Notes: generated by a model from the letters alone, not told the origin. Positions 8,417 through 17,635 are shown, counted from the stretch's first letter. The stretch is DNA of 51,255 nt from Candidatus Saccharimonadota bacterium (GCA_027371825.1 DAHXLE010000011.1:1-51255), one strand, 5' to 3'. Made by a program: numbers and translations.

Positions 8417-8656
8417 GTGATTGGCTTACTCATACTAGGTTTTTTTGTATTCTACTTCTATCAACTGCAAACCATTAATATTTATATTGATACAAATAAT
8501 ACATGCCGATGGTTAAACGGTAAGATTACATCAGGGACTTCAGCTATTGCAAGAATAAAAACGGTGCAAATACATAGGTATCAGCTTGCGTCTCGCATAA
8601 GGACTGCAGCACAGAACCAAGAATGTCTTAGTACTCTGTACCACAACAACTATTAG
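8417..8656 (+). CDS. Small membrane protein, possibly truncated or frameshifted at the 5' end
   Basis: Hydrophobic N-terminus VIGLLILGFFVFYFYQLQ; the frame extends upstream (YLKRYWKLLITSVIGLL) without a start codon. Confidence 0.35.
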   Translation: MIGLLILGFFVFYFYQLQTINIYIDTNNTCRWLNGKITSGTSAIARIKTVQIHRYQLASRIRTAAQNQECLSTLYHNNY

Positions 8657-9122
8657 TTTCAATAACAAGACGAGTTGTTTAAGATGTTCCTAAAACTAAA
8701 AAATAATACCCCGTTTCTATATATTTTAGTCACCGAATGAATCGTTTACTATAAACACCTCTTCCGTGCTGAACCAATCGAATCATGCTATTATTTCACT
8801 CCATATCGAAAAAATCTAAAATTACCTACTCTAAATCCATGCTGAGCATTACGGCTCACAACCCCTAAGCAATTGCATAATGAAAATTAGTAGTTAAAAC
8901 ACGTTTTATATTTACATAGTCTTAACTTTTAACATTGATCCTTAGATCATAGTAAGTGTTGACGTTCGAACATTAGACTAAAACATTAGTCAATTTGGTA
9001 ACACATTATTGTAGTATCTCCTTGGACCTGGACTGCCTCAGCAAATGTATGGTGTACATTATCGGGGTGTCTACTTGTTGTCTTAACGACACTCAAAGAT
9101 TTAGTGATGCTACAATTAGCTT

Positions 9123-9344
9123 ATGAATCAAATACTTAAACATAAACTGCTAGCTATCCCGCTTATCATATGGGTGCTTCAACTACTGTATGTTGCTTTT
9201 GCGTTGGGGCTGTTTGCGGTGTTGACTTTATTTACCCATCAAGTCCACCATCTGCTGTTTCAGGTGATTTATGTTATGGTAATGATTGCAATAAATGTCT
9301 TTTGGCGTATTGCCTTTAGTAGACAAAAGCCAGAGTGGTTCTAG
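9123..9344 (+). CDS. Small two-TM membrane protein
   Basis: Two hydrophobic segments; TACAAT box 6 nt before ATG. Confidence 0.5.
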   Translation: MNQILKHKLLAIPLIIWVLQLLYVAFALGLFAVLTLFTHQVHHLLFQVIYVMVMIAINVFWRIAFSRQKPEWF

Positions 9345-9581
9345 TTTTTTATGAAAATTAGTCAAGGTAATTGTCTGTGCCAACAAAGCTTCCTCTCTCG
9401 CCATCGATACGATCAATAGCATGAATCAAGGCTATAAAATCGTGCATAATTCCTCACAAACCAATAAGACACGGTATAGTATCCATACTGTACTGTTTCT
9501 AACTTCACACAATGCTTGGAGTCGGAGGTTCAACTCAAAACTCGAACTTGTTTTTGAAGGTTATGAGTATTTGTAGAATGT

Positions 9582-9689
9582 TTAGAAAATTATACCTAGT
9601 ACAACACCGCCCAAGAAACCAATAAACAGAATAGCCACTAACCGCACCATAGCTATATGCATAACAATACTTGCTATTACTAAGTGCAT
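9582..9689 (-). CDS. Very small hydrophobic ORF (35 aa)
   Basis: MHLVIASIVMHIAMVRLVAILFIGFLGGVVLGIIF read from the minus strand; not in the supplied ORF track. Confidence 0.25.
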   Translation of the reverse strand: MHLVIASIVMHIAMVRLVAILFIGFLGGVVLGIIF

Positions 9690-9749
9690 ACTATGACCTA
9701 ATCTCTTCCCTTTGATATTTGTCGTTAACTACAATATTCATCGACATTC

Positions 9750-9896
9750 CTATACCGACGCAATCAAAAACCCTAAAATAATAGCAACAACAAAGTATAC
9801 GAATAAATGCGTCAATGTTATCTTTACCGACGAACCGGTTGCGACTATTATCGGTAAATGTGTTGTGTGTGACATGATAATTTTTGAAAAATACAT
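9750..9896 (-). CDS. Very small hydrophobic ORF (48 aa)
   Basis: MYFSKIIMSHTTHLPIIVATGSSVKITLTHLFVYFVVAIILGFLIASV read from the minus strand; resembles the neighbouring 35-aa ORF. Confidence 0.25.
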   Translation of the reverse strand: MYFSKIIMSHTTHLPIIVATGSSVKITLTHLFVYFVVAIILGFLIASV

Positions 9897-9995
9897 GTAT
9901 TATGTACCCATATATTATAGATCTCTTTGAGCTCTACTCCCTGCATGTTTAGTGCTAATTGATTTATTTATTGACATACTAAGACCTTTATTGGA

Positions 9996-10562
9996 TTAAA
10001 AAATATATGGCACAATGGCTTTAACACGCTTCTTGTAAGATATATACTCCTTAGAAAAGTGCTTCAACATAAGTTCCTCTTCAAGGCGACTCTTTCCATT
10101 AAAACCCACTACATAAACAGCCAACAGAATGAAAGCGTATATCTTTCCTATATTAATAGCCGTTCCGATTGACATTAATATTAAGCCCGAATATATCGGA
10201 TGTCGAACAACCGAGTACGGCCCGTGTTTAATAAGTTTATGACCTTTTTTAAAAGTTATTCCAGCGCTCCAATTTCTACCCAGAATAGCGCGAGCCCAAA
10301 TACTAAAAACCAGCCCGATCACTACGAGTACGTCGGTTAATATACCTAAATCGATAGAGGTCCGCCATAAGGTGTATTGTAAAAATGTCTTTGTATAGAA
10401 CATGGTAACGAACAAACCGACAACGACCACGCTGAGTAAGAATATGTACTTAAAGGCAATATGTTTTTCAACATTTTGCTTAACATTAGAGGCATTTATT
10501 ATCCAGTACATCAACAATACAATCCAACAGAGCAATATGAATAGTCCTGTCCAGTTGTTCAT
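9996..10562 (-). CDS. Isoprenylcysteine carboxyl methyltransferase (ICMT)-family membrane protein
   Basis: RNWSAGITFKKGHKLIKHGPYSVVRHPIYSGLILMSIG...EEELMLKHFSKEYISYKKRV. Confidence 0.85.
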   Translation of the reverse strand: MNNWTGLFILLCWIVLLMYWIINASNVKQNVEKHIAFKYIFLLSVVVVGLFVTMFYTKTFLQYTLWRTSIDLGILTDVLVVIGLVFSIWARAILGRNWSAGITFKKGHKLIKHGPYSVVRHPIYSGLILMSIGTAINIGKIYAFILLAVYVVGFNGKSRLEEELMLKHFSKEYISYKKRVKAIVPYIF

Positions 10563-10739
10563 GTGGTTAGTTTAACCATAGCTTATTTATGTATTTAACC
10601 TTATGGTTGTATTTTACTCTAAGATAAAGCCTTGCTCAATATGATTTAGGTGGCAAGTCGATGATCAAACATTAATTATCACCGCTAATATGATCGGACC
10701 AATGCTTTACGAAGGAAATTTTTTATATATGACAATGTA

Positions 10740-11606
10740 TTAGCCTAGTCGGCTAAACAATCTATTCACAAAAATAGGATCCTCGTGATCAACCAGGGGG
10801 CGGCCCGTATCAAGCTTAGTAATCTTGGCCATATCACCGGTTGATAGCTCGAAGTCAAAAACATTAAAGTTTTCTTCGATACGTTCTTTGTGGGTAGATT
10901 TAGGAATTGCTACGATTCCTCGTTGGATGTGCCATCGTAACACTACTTGGCCGATAGATTTTCCGTGATTTTTGGCAATCTCGGATAAGATTTCATTGGT
11001 GAATATTTCGTGTTGTCCTTCTGCAAATGGTCCCCAGCCTTCATGTACAATACCGTATTCTTCCATAATTTTTCTGGTATTAACTTCTTGATTAAACGGA
11101 TGTGTTTCAATTTGATTAACCATCGGGACTACATCTCTGTCTAATACTTTTCTGTTGGTCAGTATAAAGTTTGTCAATTTTGCGCCATTAAAGTTGGACA
11201 CACCAATTGCTTTAACTTTACCGGCTTCATATAACTCTACAAGTGCTTTCCAGGCTCCAAAAATATCACCGTATGGCTGATGGATAAGATATAAATCCAG
11301 ATAATCTATCCTTAATTTGTCTAATGACGCTTGGTATGCCTGCTTGGCTTTTTCGTACGAAGCATTGCCGATCCACATCTTGCTAGTGATAAAAATTTCT
11401 TTACGAGGTACGCCGCTTTTTCTTATCCCACGGCCAACAGCTGCCTCGTTGCCGTATGAGGCGGCCGTATCAATGGAACGATACCCGGTCTGCAGTGCTG
11501 TAACTACACTCTGTTCAGCATCCTCATCGCTCATTTGGAAAACACCCAGTCCTAGTATGGGCATCTTTGTTCCATTAGACAGGTTTATCATTGGAATATC
11601 CGACAT
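10740..11606 (-). CDS. Aldo/keto reductase
   Basis: MPILGLGVFQM, GYRSIDTAASYGNE, YLDLYLIHQPYG, KAIGVSNF, IPKSTHKERIEENFNVFDFEL. Confidence 0.95.
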   Translation of the reverse strand: MSDIPMINLSNGTKMPILGLGVFQMSDEDAEQSVVTALQTGYRSIDTAASYGNEAAVGRGIRKSGVPRKEIFITSKMWIGNASYEKAKQAYQASLDKLRIDYLDLYLIHQPYGDIFGAWKALVELYEAGKVKAIGVSNFNGAKLTNFILTNRKVLDRDVVPMVNQIETHPFNQEVNTRKIMEEYGIVHEGWGPFAEGQHEIFTNEILSEIAKNHGKSIGQVVLRWHIQRGIVAIPKSTHKERIEENFNVFDFELSTGDMAKITKLDTGRPLVDHEDPIFVNRLFSRLG

Positions 11607-11973
11607 CTTGCCCCCCTTTTTTTATTAACTGCCTTGCATTTTATATTATACGCCCGGATTTAGAACCAAAGAACTTCGTGAGCCCCAATATCAAACTCAA
11701 CCATTATAATTACGTCATCACTTGCTCGGGGGCGAAGACAATGCACCTAAAGGAGGTGTAAGGAGGTAATATTTAAACATTCATCCAAGTGAAGTATGCA
11801 AACAGATACCAAATCTATCACCAAGCCAACTGCCTGCTGATATGTTGCCGACCCAGCAAACGACTAAACCGGCATACACCCCTGGGAGTTATATGATTGA
11901 ATTGCGAGAAACCTAAAATCTAGGCTTCGCGCGGTTTGCATCTAATTCTAGTGTTTAGGTGGCCATTTATTAT

Positions 11974-13272
11974 TTAGTTCAATGGCGCGCTGTTACGAGC
12001 AAAGTAGTTCTGCAATAATTTACCAACACCCTGACCGAACTCATGCCCACAATCATAACTACTCGTTAGATGGGTTGGAATTCTAAGATCCGCGGCATTT
12101 ACAGGACTATTCGGGGAATTAAGATTGGATGGCCTCGCAAAACGACCGCCCCGTACAAGGGAACCGGCTTGGAGTGACCAGGCTATAATCCCAACACCAT
12201 GAGCATGCAAATAGTTTAAATACAGTGGAGCATTTGTATAGGCTGTGGAAAAACACTCGGTCCAGGGCGATTGATACTGTGCCCATTCACCATCAACAAC
12301 CGGTGCTATCTCAGCCAAATTACCTATTTCCGCCCAACTTGACGGCTTGTTTAAATCGGGGTGATGAATCGAGTACTCTATGTTGCTCCCTTGTATTAAG
12401 TACTTTTTAGACGGGAGTTCTCTGGCTTCGTTGGGTCCTTCTACCCAGATTAAATTTTTTGCTCCATAGCCTCTAATCTGATTAACCAGAGTTTGGGTAC
12501 CGACGTATTCGGCTCCGTTAAACTCTCCGCCATATTTCCATACATTCCAAATCGTGGATGAGCTAGCTTGAAAATATCTATGGGTAAAGTGCTTACGGGT
12601 AGGCAGCCCGAATGGAACAAAACCCCTGTGGGGCGTAAATTTATTAGAAGTAGTCAAAAATTGATTTAATCTAGGTTCATTAAAGAGATCAAAAATAATG
12701 TATGGGCTATTTTTAAATGTATGTGCCAGCACATTCCAAAACTTGACTGTCGTTGTCGTGGGACTTGGGGTGTTATTAGTAAATTCTGTTTGATCGTTTA
12801 ACACTACTGCCATGTTGAGACTGCGGATAAGTTTGACCTGGCTTATTATCGCCTCTAAGAAATGTTCATTATAGGTCTTACCCGGTGTAGGATTATTCAG
12901 TAGGTTACTTTCGGCAATTTGAAGACGGACGGTATTGGCATGCCAATACTTGGCTGCAGCTATTATCTGAGCCCTTATATTAGCAACATTTTCATTATAA
13001 TCACTGTCTTCCAGCCCGCCGTATATCGAAATACCCTCTGGTATGAATAGTTTACCGTTACCGGTGACTATATGGTTGCCGACAACGTTCAGTTGCCCGT
13101 TATTATCGCTAGCTATATTACTACCGAGACTTGTATTGGCTGATGCGGCTACGGTTGGTTGTCCCGACGGAGGAGCTATAAGCATAAGCCCGTACGTAAT
13201 AAATAACACCGCCAAAACGAATATACGCATTTTGGATTTGGGTTTTAGCATCACTCTATCGTTCTTAAACAT
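11974..13272 (-). CDS. Secreted GH5-like (cellulase family) glycoside hydrolase
   Basis: N-terminal signal anchor; GKLFIPEGISIYG, ANTVRLQIAESNLL, YIIFDLFNEPRLN (acid/base NEP) and VVDGEWAQY. Confidence 0.8.
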   Translation of the reverse strand: MFKNDRVMLKPKSKMRIFVLAVLFITYGLMLIAPPSGQPTVAASANTSLGSNIASDNNGQLNVVGNHIVTGNGKLFIPEGISIYGGLEDSDYNENVANIRAQIIAAAKYWHANTVRLQIAESNLLNNPTPGKTYNEHFLEAIISQVKLIRSLNMAVVLNDQTEFTNNTPSPTTTTVKFWNVLAHTFKNSPYIIFDLFNEPRLNQFLTTSNKFTPHRGFVPFGLPTRKHFTHRYFQASSSTIWNVWKYGGEFNGAEYVGTQTLVNQIRGYGAKNLIWVEGPNEARELPSKKYLIQGSNIEYSIHHPDLNKPSSWAEIGNLAEIAPVVDGEWAQYQSPWTECFSTAYTNAPLYLNYLHAHGVGIIAWSLQAGSLVRGGRFARPSNLNSPNSPVNAADLRIPTHLTSSYDCGHEFGQGVGKLLQNYFARNSAPLN

Positions 13273-13358
13273 ACCGCCTCTTATTCACCCGAAATATTAT
13301 TTTCTGCTACTCTCTTGAAATTTATTCTAGTCTTTAATGATTCTGAGCCCGTGATATA

Positions 13359-14279
13359 TTAGCTTGATATAGGGACGTATTTGCTCCCGACAATTCTAAC
13401 CGTACGTCCTAAAATAAATTGGCTTAATCCGTTCGTCGACTTTTGTCGGTGGGCACGATCACGGATTAATTCTAATAGATGAGCTTTGGATAACCAGATA
13501 GGATCATTTTTTGACACTATCCCCACAGCCCATTCTTGATCTTTTTTACCCTGGTCGCTTACGGGCTCTGAATCAAGCAGCCCGGCATCGATAATAGTCT
13601 GCCTTTGCGCCTCCAACACGGTCAGTGCGTCAAAAATACCACTTAACGCTATTGTCCTAGCAAAATTATTATACCCGGTAATTCCTTTTTGCCCAGGCAT
13701 GGCAAAACTATCTCCTTCGTGCTGACGACGCATTCCCGCTAACGCTATATCGGGATCTATTGATGTCAGCTCTCTTAGGATTGAGATGTAAAACCGGTAA
13801 TGACGTCCTTCGTCTCCTCCGATGGCGCGTAAATTTTTTGCACCCGATTCATCCATTACCCTGGCGGAGTGAAAATGTGCAATCTGAGTCAGTAACTCTT
13901 GAGTTGATACATACGCAAGCGAATCGGCAATCGACACTACTGCCAGGTGTATTCCTGCTACCATATTTTGTTCTCGGATAGGCAACCACTCTTTCGACAT
14001 GTCCACGACGCCTCTCGCCTCAATTGCTCTAGCCATTATTTCGCCATGACTTTTCTCTTCGGTAGTCCATCGCCTATTCCACTCCCTCCAGGGAAATGCG
14101 GATTCAATATGAGCTGAATACCAAGGCAAATTTTCTTCGGTTGCAGCACCAACCAACAGGGACGCCTTCATCACCTCCTTTACGTCAATGCCATACTCTG
14201 CCCACTTAGCAACAAATTCTTCATACTCGTCGCGAAGGTTCGGATATTCGGATAAAGGAACCTCTTCGTATGGGTCCAA
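13359..14279 (-). CDS. Acyl-ACP desaturase (ferritin-like di-iron, DesA type); N-terminus probably extends upstream
   Basis: Di-iron motifs EEKSHGE and DEGRHYRFY; called TTG start at 14279, but coding-like sequence continues in frame to about 14368. Confidence 0.82.
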   Translation of the reverse strand: MDPYEEVPLSEYPNLRDEYEEFVAKWAEYGIDVKEVMKASLLVGAATEENLPWYSAHIESAFPWREWNRRWTTEEKSHGEIMARAIEARGVVDMSKEWLPIREQNMVAGIHLAVVSIADSLAYVSTQELLTQIAHFHSARVMDESGAKNLRAIGGDEGRHYRFYISILRELTSIDPDIALAGMRRQHEGDSFAMPGQKGITGYNNFARTIALSGIFDALTVLEAQRQTIIDAGLLDSEPVSDQGKKDQEWAVGIVSKNDPIWLSKAHLLELIRDRAHRQKSTNGLSQFILGRTVRIVGSKYVPISS

Positions 14280-14795
14280 AGACGTTGTGTCACGGCCCGG
14301 TTTTGATACATGTCTATCATAAGCTAGGTTAACTGCTTGCTGGATAGCAGACAGTCGTAATTTTTCATCTGCAATATTTACTTCGTAATCTGTGATTAGT
14401 ATATTTTATCAGTTAGGGCATCTTTATTAAAAGTGGTTATGTTTAATAAAACAAGAAACTAACAAATAGACCTGTATGTTTGTCGTTCGCCAGACATAAC
14501 ATATCTACATACAAGCAAGTCGAATAATTTCTAGCGACGTTGTATCTGTGATTGGCAAGTGATGCCAGTTGTAATTTTATCGGCACTTGCACTATCAATT
14601 AATTTGAAAATTTTTGGATTTCATAAGGATTGGTTCTGTGCATCGGTAATTACACTGCCCTACAACAAGCTCATGGTCAAATGTCCGTCGGGTTGTACTT
14701 GGCCCATGGTAATTGCAGAATGAACTCGAAAATACCATAACCCGGACTCATAACATCTACTTAAACGATTCTTACGGTTATCATTAGCATTATAA

Positions 14796-14822
14796 TTGAC
14801 TGCCGAACAGAATTGCTATAAT
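14796..14822 (+). promoter_or_regulatory. Promoter TTGACT-N15-TATAAT upstream of the FNR-ApbE-FRE operon
   Basis: TTGACT 14796-14801 and TATAAT 14817-14822; ATG at 14834. Confidence 0.65.
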
Positions 14823-14833
14823 AAACCTTAAGC

Positions 14834-15937
14834 ATGCACACTTATATAGTTGAGGACAGTAAAAAAATTACGCCATCGACCTTGCTCTTGTCGTTGCGTA
14901 AAGACGAAGCCGAGCGGCCCTTAGCTTTTCAGCCCGGTCAATACGCGGCGATTAGCTTCCAAAAACGTGGTAGAGCTTCTGTTACGCGCTGTTTTTCGAT
15001 AGTAAGTTCCCCGACCGACCAGCATATATTACAATTTAGCATGCGCATCCACGGTCGATTCACGACTGCTCTTAGTAATTTACAAAAGGGCGACACAGTA
15101 GACGTCACAGGTCCTTTTGGCGGTTTTGTTTTTGACGTTTCGAATGATAAAAAAGCAGTCTTTATGGCGGGCGGAATAGGTATTACGCCGTTTATGAGTA
15201 TACTGCGCTACCTCAGCACATTGCAGGCAGCCAACGAAGTAACGCTGCTATATAGTTGTGCGACCCAGGATGACATACCATTTAAAGATGAATTGCTGAC
15301 TCTTGAGAAAAATCATCCTAATATTAAAGTCATATTTGTAATTGGCAAAGGACCGGTCGACAAACTACCGTTAGGGCAAGTAAGTTCAGGATATATCACG
15401 CTCGAATTGCTGGATAAAGTGACAGGTAAAAACTACAAAAACATACGATTCTTCATATGCGGTCCGCCTATGTTTATGAAACCGATGTCCAATCTACTCG
15501 GCAAACAAGGTACGCCTACTTCTAACATAATGACCGAGGCGTTCGCACAATCGTCTCTCAAACAAACCAGCGTATTGCGAAGCTGGCCGGCTAACGTTTA
15601 TGCACTTGGCGCCATCGGTTTGGCGCTAGGCAGTTTCATAGTAATGGTCAGTGATCTATTGCGAGCCCTTCCCTCAAGTACAACCCTTAAACCAACCAGC
15701 AGCACGCCCTATCTTATTACCAATGCTCGAGGTCAACAACTTGACCAACTCATTAACACCATACCACCGTCTCCGGATGTTATTACTGCGCCCAAGACAC
15801 CCGTCCCCAATCAGTCTGCTAACACTAATTCTAGTACGACTAATCTACCGCCTCAGACGGCCGCCCCTATATATACTGCACCCATATCGGCGCCGGCACC
15901 GACTTGTCAAACAACTCCGTCAGGAAGGTGTATCTAG
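14834..15937 (+). CDS. FNR-like FAD/NAD(P)H oxidoreductase with C-terminal TM helix and Pro/Ser/Thr-rich tail (copy 1)
   Basis: FQPGQYAAISF, TRCFSIVSSP, GPFGGF, MAGGIGITPFMSIL, FFICGPPMF motifs; TM VYALGAIGLALGSFIVMVSDLL; low-complexity tail. Confidence 0.88.
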   Translation: MHTYIVEDSKKITPSTLLLSLRKDEAERPLAFQPGQYAAISFQKRGRASVTRCFSIVSSPTDQHILQFSMRIHGRFTTALSNLQKGDTVDVTGPFGGFVFDVSNDKKAVFMAGGIGITPFMSILRYLSTLQAANEVTLLYSCATQDDIPFKDELLTLEKNHPNIKVIFVIGKGPVDKLPLGQVSSGYITLELLDKVTGKNYKNIRFFICGPPMFMKPMSNLLGKQGTPTSNIMTEAFAQSSLKQTSVLRSWPANVYALGAIGLALGSFIVMVSDLLRALPSSTTLKPTSSTPYLITNARGQQLDQLINTIPPSPDVITAPKTPVPNQSANTNSSTTNLPPQTAAPIYTAPISAPAPTCQTTPSGRCI

Positions 15938-15945
15938 GCCTTGAT

Positions 15946-16893
15946 ATGCAATACTATCAACACTGTATTGCTCTGGGCAGCAAGACTGAATTATCGTTAG
16001 TTAGCTCTCTGCCGTCATCGAAAATTAATGCTCTGTACCGTCAGCTTTGGAGAGAAATTTTTTTGTTTGAGAGACGCTTCAGCCGATTCTTACCCGATAG
16101 TGAATTATCAATGTTTAACAAATCCAGCGGCATGAAAAATTTTATAAGCGTTGAGATGAAGCATCTTCTAATGGCCGCCAGCTCAATGGCAAATCAAACT
16201 GATGGCTTATTTAACCCCTTCGTGCTCCCCGCTATACAAAAAGCCGGCTATTACTACTCGCGTGTGCCGGGTCATGAAAAAGATCTTGTTGACGACCACT
16301 CCGATAAAGCTGTTGTTACGATTGATCGTCTTGAGATAGGCGATAACTGGGCAAAAATTCCATACGGGACAGCAATCGACTTCGGGGGTTGTGGTAAGGG
16401 TTATTTAGCCGATCAACTACGAAAAAGTTTACCAGGGACCATCTCGGGCTATTGGTTCTCTTTTGGAGGGGATATTGCCTTAGGAGGAGTTGACGCTAGT
16501 GACCGTCCTTGGAATATATCGGTTCAGAGTGCCGACGATTCCTCTAAGAATATCGCTACGCTGTCACTGCCCGGCGTCAGAGGAATTGCGACATCAGGCA
16601 TCACCGTTCATCAAGGCAGACACGCCGGCAAACACTGGCATCATATCATTGATCCCAGAACACACCTTCCGGCTGATACGGATGTTCTGTTGGCTACGGT
16701 TTGCGATAACGATTCTACTCTTCGTGCCGATGTACTGGCCAGCTGCGCCGTAATATTGGGCAGTAATAAAGGTATGCGCTTTTTGAAAAAGGCGGGCATT
16801 GCATCGGCTTTACTACAGTTTCGTAATTTTAAAGGAGAGACCGAAATGCGAAGTTTTGGTAACGGTATACTGCCGAAGGTTATTTATGCATAA
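15946..16893 (+). CDS. apbE: ApbE-family FAD:protein FMN transferase (copy 1)
   Basis: FERRFSRFLPDSELSMFN, AIDFGGCGKGYLADQL, FSFGGDIALGG, GIATSGITVH...WHHIIDPRT; start refined to ATG 15946; no obvious signal peptide. Confidence 0.88.
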   Translation: MQYYQHCIALGSKTELSLVSSLPSSKINALYRQLWREIFLFERRFSRFLPDSELSMFNKSSGMKNFISVEMKHLLMAASSMANQTDGLFNPFVLPAIQKAGYYYSRVPGHEKDLVDDHSDKAVVTIDRLEIGDNWAKIPYGTAIDFGGCGKGYLADQLRKSLPGTISGYWFSFGGDIALGGVDASDRPWNISVQSADDSSKNIATLSLPGVRGIATSGITVHQGRHAGKHWHHIIDPRTHLPADTDVLLATVCDNDSTLRADVLASCAVILGSNKGMRFLKKAGIASALLQFRNFKGETEMRSFGNGILPKVIYA

Positions 16894-17635
16894 AATACTC
16901 CTAACCGTCGGCTTAGTCTCGCTGTTTCTACTTGCCGGTTATTCTACCGGGACTCGTGTAGCTGCCGCTACGTCTTCGGGCACCAATCACGCCGCCCTCT
17001 CTGCAAAAGACTCACCAAATATTATAGTAAGCCCCGCACAAGGTCCGACCGTTACTAAACAACTTGAATCCCGGGCGAAAGCTTCTTGGCCATGGTATAT
17101 AACTCGCGCCGCCGGCTTTGTAGCTGCTTTTTCTCTGGTATTGTTGATGTTATCCGGTATCGGTTTCATCACAGGAGCCAGTTTTCGCTTTTTGGAACCT
17201 CTAACCGCTTGGGCTACACATAAAGCAATTGCGTATGTTTTTGGAATTTCGTCTGTTATACACGTCGTTGCCCTGCTATTCGATAAATATGTACCATTCA
17301 CGATCGCCCAAGTGCTTGTACCGTTCTTATCACACTACCGCCAAGTCACCATTGATGGCCATAACCTGGGGTCACTGTATGTCGCGCTGGGTGTATTTGC
17401 TCTATATTTAGTGCTGGCTATTATACTTACTTCTATTATATGGATTGACAAAAAACCGCATACTTGGAAGTTATTCCATTTCCTCGCCTACCTAACAATG
17501 ATATTCGTTTTCTTTCATGCCTTGTATCTAGGAACAGACCTGACGCACGGTCTCTTCCGAATATTATGGATTGTCTTTGGCGTCGCAGTGGCAGTTGCCA
17601 TCATCTATCGCCTACGAAGAAGGAGTAGAGCATAA
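16886..17635 (+). CDS. Ferric reductase-like transmembrane protein (bis-heme b type, copy 1) with N-terminal signal-like helix
   Basis: Start refined to ATG 16886; paired TM histidines HKAIAYVFGISSVIH and HFLAYLTMIFVFFH; five TM helices after the signal-like helix. Confidence 0.78.
   Translation: MHKILLTVGLVSLFLLAGYSTGTRVAAATSSGTNHAALSAKDSPNIIVSPAQGPTVTKQLESRAKASWPWYITRAAGFVAAFSLVLLMLSGIGFITGASFRFLEPLTAWATHKAIAYVFGISSVIHVVALLFDKYVPFTIAQVLVPFLSHYRQVTIDGHNLGSLYVALGVFALYLVLAIILTSIIWIDKKPHTWKLFHFLAYLTMIFVFFHALYLGTDLTHGLFRILWIVFGVAVAVAIIYRLRRRSRA

Noticed and set aside
9712-9930. + strand 72-aa ORF
   Set aside because: Composition not protein-like; the opposite strand holds more plausible small hydrophobic frames.
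14660-14815. Start-less minus-strand frame ...YNANDNRKNRLSRCYESGLWYFRVHSAITMGQVQPDGHLTMSLL*
   Set aside because: Somewhat protein-like but no start codon and no recognisable family; it may be a remnant, but too weak to call.
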